A DNA stretch of 24,160 nt from positions 58,824-82,983 of the forward strand of contig NW_003148276.1 in the NCBI RefSeq assembly GCF_000003605.2. The letters run 5' to 3'. The notes under the pieces were generated by a model. The model was not told the origin of the DNA and did no database searches. It worked only from the letters and a program-made list of their open reading frames with translations. A program made the position numbers and the translations under genes. Shown piece after piece: positions 12,201 through 21,700 of the stretch. The first letter of the stretch is position 1. Every line of letters begins with the position of its first letter. The DNA comes from Saccoglossus kowalevskii. Taxonomy: Eukaryota; Hemichordata; Enteropneusta; Harrimaniidae.

Positions 12201-15200
12201 AAACTGAAAATAAAGGTTCAAAATAATCAAGTCTTAGAAACGAAAGACATTCCAGCAGTATAAATTTGAGATTTTATGGAATCAAGGAGAAAGAAAAAGA
12301 AAATGCTCTGAGCACTGAGAGGGAAATGGTGAGTGAAAAATTTGGTATAGATCCCAAGACCGTGCAAAACGCACATCGAATCCCCAAGGGCCCCCCGAAA
12401 AGTAATTCTCGGGCCATAATTGCAAGATTTATCTACCGCCCGGACAGATGGGCTGTGTTGTCCACATCAAGGAAAATACTGAACAGAACTGAAATATATG
12501 TAAAAGAAGATCTCTGTGATGAAGACTACAGAAGAAAGAGAAGCATGATTCCAACTATGCAAAAAATATGGCGGGAAGGCAGAAGACCAAGATTTCAGAA
12601 CGAGCAATTCTAAATTGATGGAAAACCATGCGATAGCGACGAGTGGATAAAAGACAAAATTGACTGATTGTGAACATCGGTACAATTATGATACTGGGGA
12701 AAATTGGGGAGGGTGAATTCTTAGATTTAGAAGGTTAGTTCAAAGGGGTGGCTGACTTTGAATGTTAGGGGAATTGGCCAATTCAGGAAGCGTAAGCAAG
12801 TTTGTAATTGGCTGGCTAAACAGGACAGCGATATCATAATGTTGCAAGAAACCCATAGCACAGCACAGTGTGAAAGTAAATGGCAGAGCCAATTTCGGGA
12901 AATTTGGTGTTCAACCATGGTTCATCAACAGCAAGGGGGGGGTGATGACATTTTTTAAAAACATTGACTATGAGATTCAAAAGGTGACCTCTGACCCAGA
13001 CGGTCAGATCCTGGATGTCACATTATATGGTAAGCATTTTTTGATTATAAATTCCTATGCCCCCACTTTGGAAAAAGAGCACGCAATATATTTAAAAAAG
13101 TTACTTAAGGAGATCCAAGATGGTATGTCAGACCCAGAAGTGTGTTTGTTATGGGGTGGTGACCATAATTTGGTAATTGATATCAATAAGGATAGGAAAG
13201 GAGAAAACCCTCAGCCATGGTGCAAATCAAACGATCTACTAGTTGAATTCATGGAGGCTTTGGACTTAACTGATGTGTGGAGGGCACTCCATCCAAACAA
13301 AATCACTTGGAAATGTTTTCACCCACAAATAGTGCAAAGTCGTTTAGATTATTTTATTATTGATAATGCCCTTATGGGTTGCATTTAGAAGTCTTCTATT
13401 GTTCCCTGTGACTTGTCAGACCACTCTGCAGTTAGTCGAAATATTCAATATGAAGAAACAACCAAAGGGCCTTCCTATTGAAAGTTGAACACTAGTTTGT
13501 TGAGGGACTCTGACTATATTGAGTTAATTGAGGAAAATTTTCCAGACTGGGTGGGGGAAGGGTCGGTACTGAGTGATGCACGGTCTTTATGGGATTGGCT
13601 GAAATACTGTATTAAAAAAATAACCATACAGTACAGTCAACAAAAAATTAATGCTAGGAAATAAAAAATTCCAAATCTGGAAAAAAAGCTGGCAAATATT
13701 GAATCACAAATTGGGGAAAATCCAACTGAAAATGGAGTGCAGCAGCATGACAAAATCAAGCAGGAACTGCAGGGCGAGTAAGATAAAATTACGGATGGTG
13801 CAATAATAAGATCCAGGGCAAATTGGGTGGAAATGGGGGGGAAAAATACTAACTATTTTTTGCAATTGGAAAAAATTAACAATAAAAGATCACAAATAAA
13901 TAAGTTAATAAAAACAGATGGTTCAGCAATCACATCACAAAAGGATATTAATGCAGAGATTAAATCATTTTATACTAAGCTATCCTCCTCGGGGCTGGAC
14001 ACTTCCATAGAAAACTTTACTGCTTGTCAGGCATCATATCTCGGAACCCCTAACATCAAAACACTTTCAGAGGACCAAGCAGCAGTTTGTGAGGGTTGTA
14101 TTACTTATGAGGAAGCCCATAAAGCAATCAAAACATTTCCTGCAAATAAAACGCGAGGAAGTTGTGGAATGCTGATTGACTTCTACAAGTGTTTTTAGGG
14201 TCTTATTGGAAACTTTGTGGTTAATTCATTGAATACTGCTTTTGAGAAGGGCCAGCTATCCCCAACACAACAACAAGGGCTAATCACTTTATTGGAAAAG
14301 AAAGGAAAGGACAGGAAATTTTTGAAAAATTGGCAACCAATCTCATTGCTGAATGCAGACTTCAAGATTGGTACAAAATGCCTGGCCAAAAAATTCTTCC
14401 TTCATTCATACATGAAAATCAGTCTGCCTTTGTGACAAATCGATTCATTGGGGATGGGGTGAGATTGGTTGAAAACATTCTAGATTATTCAGATAAACAA
14501 AAAATACCGGGCATTTTATTGACTATTGATATAGAAAAAGCATTTGACACAGTTGAATGGGATTTTCTATACAAAACACTGGCATCCTTCAATTTTGGAA
14601 CTGACTTCATTCAGAAAATCAAAGTACTGTACAAAAATATTTCTAGTTGTGACATGCACAAGGGTACAAGCACTGGCTATTTCCCACTTCACAGAGGTGT
14701 GAGGCAAGGGGATCCCATATCACCCATGCTTTTTATTTTGGAATTAGAAATTTTTATGAGTTCAATGCGTGATGATCCGAATATTGAAGGGTTCGGCCAA
14801 GGGGAGGTTAAGGGAGCTGCGTATGCTTTTTAAGGGATGTACTATCCTGTCATCGTCTGTTTGAGAAACTTAAACACTTTTGGATAATATCAGGTTTAGC
14901 AGTAAATAAATTGAAAACTGAGGCTATATGGTTGGGCAAATGAAAACAGAGAAAAGACATGCATGGCACCGTCCCCGTTAGTTATCAAATTTAAAATATA
15001 TAGTTGTGTTTATAGTAATATAGCTGGAATATAACCATGTCAGGAATATGATTTTTTTAACATTAAAATGATTGACATTTGTATCTGATCGTCAAACAAG
15101 TACTTGTCCATATTGAGAGAAATTGCTCTGGAACAGCATTCAAAATCAGCCATTTTGAATACATGTATATATATAACAAGATGTATAATGAATATATAAA

Positions 15201-15731
15201 ATTTAATGTATAATGAATATTTAAAATTTGAAAATATTATCAGTCAAAACAAGTCAGAGATATGGATCTAGAAGCCCAATCATTAAAACCAAATGGCCGC
15301 CAGTCCGCCATTTTGAATCCAATCTGAAAAATAAAATGACGAGCATCAGGAATCCGTAATGTCTAATTTATGTACCAAGTTTGAACGAACTCCACCCATA
15401 AATGCTTGATATTTGATGATTTGTTAGCACAAAAATGACCACCATTCGGCCATTTTGAATAGGATCTATGACATGATGTATAATGAATATCTAAAATAAT
15501 CAGTGAAAGCAAGTCAGAGATATGGCACGAGAACCAAATTCATTAATACAAAATGGCCACCAGTCGGCCATTTTGAATCTTATCTGGAAAAAAAAAATTA
15601 TTTGCATCAAGGTCCCATAATGTCTAATGTATATACCAATTTTGAACATAATCCATCTGTAAACAGTCTAGAAATGGTTGATTTTTTACTCGCGTGTGCG
15701 AAGCACAAAAAGGGGAGTCTTTGCAGTTAGT

Positions 15732-15767
<36 letters not shown>

Positions 15768-18700
15768 ATATATATCCGTCTGTTCCACTGATATCTCAAG
15801 AACCATACATCAGTTTTTGATGAAACTTGGTGCATAGATGCTCTGGGCCAATGCGCAGATTTGATCAGGTTTTGGTAAAAATCCATGCATAATAATTACC
15901 TAATGTGTCTTCAATACTCTCAGCACACGGGAGTTCTTTCTAAGCTTTCTTTGATTAGGATTTGTTAGCACAAAAATTACCGCCATTGGGCCATCTTGAA
16001 TCAGAAAATGCCATAGAAATCATGTTTGCCAATTTATGTCTTTGCCAAAACCTGAACAAATTATATGTTGCAACTTTCAAATGATAACAAGTGAAGGCAG
16101 TGTCATTCATGACTTGTTCGATAAAAAAAATTGTTACGGTTTGGAGGCCATTTTTTTCTTCAGAAATCTTTAAAAAAAAAAAACGAGCTTTTTCTAGCGG
16201 TTACTAGCTTTTTCTCAGATATGTGTCATCCACTTTTGTTCAAAGTTGGTACAGTTATAAATTGTCTCAGAAAAGCCAAATGAATATTTTTTTACCCCAC
16301 CCCCGCTAAAATTGTTCCACGTCAATTCTGAACAATTATTAACAAAATTTTAGTACAGCTCACAATGAATTAATTCACTCTGACACAAACACAGTTCAAT
16401 ACAAGTTTTAAAATTTTTTCTGAACGGGGGCCATGACATGTCATGTCTTGTGTGAAACTGAAATGTATTTTTTTTTTAGAGACTTGATAAAAAAGTAGCT
16501 TAAATATAAAAAAAAAGATATACATTGCAGTCATTGCATTTGTAGATGCTATATGTATTATGGCCCTTTGGTGTTTTCCGTCCCACCTTAATGCACATCC
16601 GACAGCTAGATCCTCTGCCATCCCCATTCACTAAGCAATGATTTTCATAAGTGCTCAAGACAGGTTCATCAGTTGACAACCTTTGTTTTCTGGAGGTAAA
16701 CCCACCAATCAGTGCACTGGAACATCTTGTGGGTTTTTTTCAAATCTACCAGTTCCTTATAGACAATCCAACTGTTGCAGATGGCAGTATCCATATGGTA
16801 GAAGAATACATATTTCCACCATTTGTTGGCTTGGCGCTGTGATGAAAAATATGATCGCAGCTGATTGGCACAATCAACACCTTCCATGTGTTTGTTATAA
16901 TCTCCAACAATATCTGGTGCTGGAAGGCTGTAAATCGTCTTTCGGCGTGTCACAGGGTTCTTTATGTACCTGCTAATTCTTGTTTTGTCATCTCTAAACC
17001 CCTCAGCTCCTCGCCTGATGAAGTATCCATGCCACTGTCAAGATTAGGAGGCACACTAACATTGTTATCAATATCATCATCACTGCTATACAGGTCACTT
17101 TCATCATTATTCTGAGTCTGAGTCTGAGTCTGCTGTATACCATCATCATCACCCTCAAAAATGCCATTGTCTTGCTGTATACCATCATCACCACCCTCAA
17201 TGTTACCAACATCCTACTGTATACCATCATTACCACCCTCAATGTTACCAACATCCTACTGTATACCATCATCACCACCCTCAATGTTACCATCATCCTG
17301 CTGTATACCATCATCCCCACCCTCAACATTGCCATCATCCTGCTGTTTATCATCATTACCCTCAATGTTGCCATCATCCCGCTGTTTATCATCATCACCC
17401 TCAACCATGTCATCATACTGCTGTATACCAACATCACCACCATTGCCATCCTCTCGCTGTTTACCATCATCATTACCCGAACCATGTCATTATCCTGCTG
17501 TATACCATCATCGCCACCCTCAATTTTGCCATCTTCCCGCTGTTTATCATCATTACCCTCAATCATGTCATCATCCTGCTGTATACCATCATCATTACCC
17601 TCAACCATGTCATCATCCTCATCTTTTTTGCCCTCACCAACTATTTTATCAATGGTTTGAACTAGTGCTTTTAGTGCCATTGCCACTACTTCTTGTTTTC
17701 TGTTGTCTTCTCCTTTTTCTTCTATGTTTAGAAGTATGTGAAGAGTGAGGCTCATCATTATCACCTATATAATCATGTCTATGATTGCTGTTGGCAAATC
17801 TACTTTCCTCACCCTCACTTTGCCAGATCTGGTTTTTGACACTTCTGTAATGAGATCACGTTCTTGGTCAGTGATTTTCAATGAAGACACATCTCTTAAA
17901 GTGCCTGTGAAATGGCTGCTATTTTCACTCCTAAAATTATCCATTGATACATAAATATTATTAATTGTTATGTTTCTAAGCATAAATTATTTTTTTAAGT
18001 GAAAAAATGCGTTTTAAACTCAGTCTACGGCAACTTTATTTTTGTGTATTTTGCTCCTCATTAGCTTCTCATTTGGATACAGAAATTCCCCTTGTGACGT
18101 CAGAAGGGGAAGTTGGTGGGTAGCTTGCATTGCTCATACGTGTAAATAAGGCGAATTTCTTGTGCGGTTTTCTTATCTTTGACTAAATTGCCACTTCTGT
18201 ACATGTACTTGTTCGTCGAGGAGAAATGGACCATAATGAACACATAGCATCAAGTTTGTTGCATGGGGTTGAGTCAGATGCGAAATATGTCCGGTCTGGT
18301 GTAGCTGGTCACCGTGGTCGCCACAGTCACCAGGCGCACGTTTGTACACTGTCGCTGGACTCCGGCAGTGGACAAAATCAAATTTGACGCCTGAATCATC
18401 TTGTTATTTAGCAGGTTTCTAGGCATGTTATTTTATCGATCGTCTGAGTAAAAAAAAAACATTCAAAATTAAAATAAAAAGAGAACATATTTTGACATTC
18501 TAAAACATTAAATTATAGATATAATTAAATAATAATTAAAAAAAAGACAAATCAGTTACTAAATTAATTAATCGATGAACGCGTCAGGTCACGACAGGGA
18601 CAAGTGCATGAATGGCGGCGTTTAATTGGATAACAAAAATAATTGAGAGCGACTCACATACAACATCATATTAAAAAATACTTGGGGGAAACACATTGAC

Positions 18701-21700
18701 AGCCCAAGCACGGATTATTACGCAGATCAAGCTGCAAGTAAAGGCAACAATGGTGTGAATTCGACATTCAACACCAATCACCGAACAATTAGTCTGCGAA
18801 AATGAAAACCTGAGGGCTGCGTAATTTACTGTTTGTCTGACGCTTCGTTTTCGTGTCACTATCAAAATTACTGCTACCTTTTACATAACACGGGTGGTCT
18901 CTATAAAGCGATAATCAGGATCACAAAAAAAGTTGAATCATTTGAAACACTTACCCTTCTGAAATCCGCCTCAGTGATCATGGGCTGGTCTGGAATTTTT
19001 TTTTTTCATTTTTCAAAACGTTTTGTATTGCGCCAGGTTTAAGTTGTCGACGTTTCTCGTTAAAACCAAGTTGTTTTGTCATGCACATGCAAGGACAGTT
19101 TTTCAAAGAATAAAAAGAATCTGAGGTGAAGTGGACACTATATACATAGGACGCTGTAAGGAGGAAGTCCACCTCAACCTTTTCTTGTTATTTTTACTGC
19201 TTTCGTCCACCGATTTTGCACCTTCGGATCTATTGGAAACGTGTAGATACTTACACTATGACTATACGTATTACTTCAACCGCCCACAACACAACGTTTA
19301 ACCATCATATATGTTTGTTGTGAAAAAAGCTTCTACAAATTCTCTCTCTCAAATATAAAATAAAATAGACAAAAAAATGAAAAGCCGATCAAAAAATGTA
19401 TATCGTTTAAAAGTATGTTGAATGACACAGTGATATAAAAGTACGGCCCAGGGGTATGGCTTCCTCTCATACTTTAGCATTTGGTGGCGCACTTTCAACG
19501 AGAGTCAGGAAACCGGAAACAGCCGACTGTTTCAGGGTAGATGGACGTGGCTACAGCACGGGAAATATCTCAAATTTACTTGGATACGAGTAATCATTTT
19601 CAGCAAAAAAAATCAATAACTGCCCATTTCAGTGGGGCGCAGATCTAAAATGGTAAACGTGTGGGTGGGCATTGCACAGGCACTGTAAAGTCATATTTCA
19701 TGCAAGGACTTTGGGACTAGTGGACTGTCTGCAAAGACAGTAATAATAAAACTACATTAGCCCATAATTCCAAAGATACATGTAGTCATTTACTTAACAC
19801 TTCTGCAAAATTTACTCTTATTTACAGTAAATGTTGTGAAGCAAAGTTATGTACAGCAAGCCAAGTCACATTTCAGTGTCACCCAAGTTATATAATGCAT
19901 TAGTCCACTTTGTTTATTTGCAATGCAAACAGACTAGCCTAAATTATGAGCAGAGTCGCATTTCAGGACTCATACCACTAATTGAATTTCCATAGACGAC
20001 AATGTTAACATATGACGAGATTGCTATATGAAAATGACAAAGAAAGTTGAAAATATGGCTCAAAAATGGGAAATCAACATGCCAGTAATCAACCATATGA
20101 AAAAAACTAACATGTTGGCCAGCTCAAACTCTTGCAAATCTCAGGTAAACAAGACACACCTACTGTATTTGGATTGCACCAAGAGAAATCACTGGAAAAA
20201 CACCAAGATTAGAACATCCATTCCCACACACAATATACCCACAGGTACACAGCCGCTAAGTAGTAAACAAAAGACCACATGTTGGTCTCACCTCTGACCC
20301 ATGTGATTACGCCCTCAAACAGGGAGCACCTGAGAAAAATAATATTTAAAAAATTTCATTGGTTCTTGCTAGGCATTTAAATTGAGGGCTACGAGCAGCC
20401 ATTGGTTAATTAGTGGCATGAGACCTTCAGGGTCAACCTATAGTTTGCCAAGCCCAATGCAATTACATTTCATTTATCTGCAGACAACTCAAATATAACT
20501 CATTCAGCATTTATGACAAATCAAGCTGAATTCATTTGTATTTGCAGACTCCCAAGTCTAACTCCATCATAATTTATAACCATTCAGATTGAATTCACTT
20601 GTAGCTATGCCTACCCAATCTGAACTTAGTAAGTTTCAAGTTCGTTCAAGTTCAATTCATTTTTAGCAAAGACGGCCCAGTTTGAACATAGTAAGTTATA
20701 AAACAACCCAATTTATACTTACTTGATTTGCCCATGGCTCAAGTTGAATTCAGTCAGTATCACAATGCTGAAAAAGTATCGAACAGGAGCACCAAAAAGC
20801 TGTGTCTTTCTTTGCTCTACACTGTCAAATGATGCTAAGTATGTTTGCTTTGCGATCTCCTAGCATATCAGCATAGATTGTTTACTTTCTCCCTGGGGGT
20901 GTTCAAATACCAATTTCTCACTAAGTGGTACTTGGTACAATTCCCAATAGATTTATAGTTGCCATGTAGTAAGTTAGACTTCAGATATGTCTGTCAGACT
21001 GAGGGACTGACAAATGATGCACCATAGTAAGTAAGACTTGGGAGATAGAGGATTATATAATGCTGTCCTGTAAATATTTACTTGAGTAGACACACTGTAA
21101 TCCTTGTGAATGCACTGTGAATTTACATTGTACAGTGTACTCTCAAAATGCAAAAAATTGATATGTGTAGTCTTGAACCATCAGTGGCACCAATTCCCTT
21201 GGCCCTTGACCATTATGAAAGCCTCCATGAATACAAGTGTGAACATTTATAATCTGCATATAAATACAAATGGGTGGTTATAATCTCCATAGGAATAAAA
21301 GTGTGGTTTACAATCCATACATGAATACTAATGTGTGGTTTACAATATACATATCAATACAAGTGTGTGGTTTACAATATACGTATCAATACAAGTGTGT
21401 GGTTTACAATCTACATATCAATACAAGTGTGTGGTTTACAATCTACATGTCAATACAAGTGTGTGGTTTACAATCTACATGTCAATACAAGTGTGTGGTT
21501 TACAATCTACATGTCAATACAAGTGTGTGGTTTACAATCTACATGTCAATACAAGTGTGTGGTTTACAATCTACATGTCAATACAAGTGTGTGGTTTACA
21601 ATCTACATGTCAATACAAGTGTGTGGTTACAATCTACATGTCAATACAAGTGTGTGGTTTACAATCTACATGTCAATACAAGTGTGTGGTTTACAATCTA

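Larger units (their letters stand above)
11940..14985 (+). mobile_element. L1-superfamily (Tx1-like) LINE, decayed and 3'-truncated
   Basis: An ORF1 remnant and an ORF2 remnant (APE-type endonuclease, then reverse transcriptase) lie in order on the + strand, the same strand as CUEDC1. Each is broken by stops and frameshifts. The match ends shortly after the reverse transcriptase thumb-side motif SGLAVNK, near 14940-14985. There is no ORF2 C-terminal zinc region, 3' UTR or poly-A tail, so the 3' end is missing. The 5' limit is uncertain: Lys/Glu-rich coiled-coil-like ORF1 sequence is seen from about 11940. No target-site duplication was found. Confidence 0.88.
16490..17990 (-). mobile_element. 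piggyBac-type transposon remnant, antisense, core deleted
   Basis: On the - strand, reading from high to low coordinate, there is an N-terminal-like segment (17983-17765), an acidic repeat array (about 17640-17105), an acidic Ser/Asp tail (17105-17010) and then directly the C-terminal piggyBac transposase region and its Cys-rich end (17000-16490). The central domain that carries the catalytic aspartates is not present. Several frameshifts separate the parts. TTAA target sites and TIRs could not be assigned with confidence. Confidence 0.75.

Noticed and set aside
15624-15886. Frames rich in THTHTHTH on the - strand
   Set aside because: They are translations of the TG microsatellite.
17003-17764. 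253-residue - strand frame as an intact gene, and the + strand frames at 17161-17748
   Set aside because: The - frame is only partly in the acidic register and shifts into Met/Val-rich readings of the repeat. The + frames are its complement.
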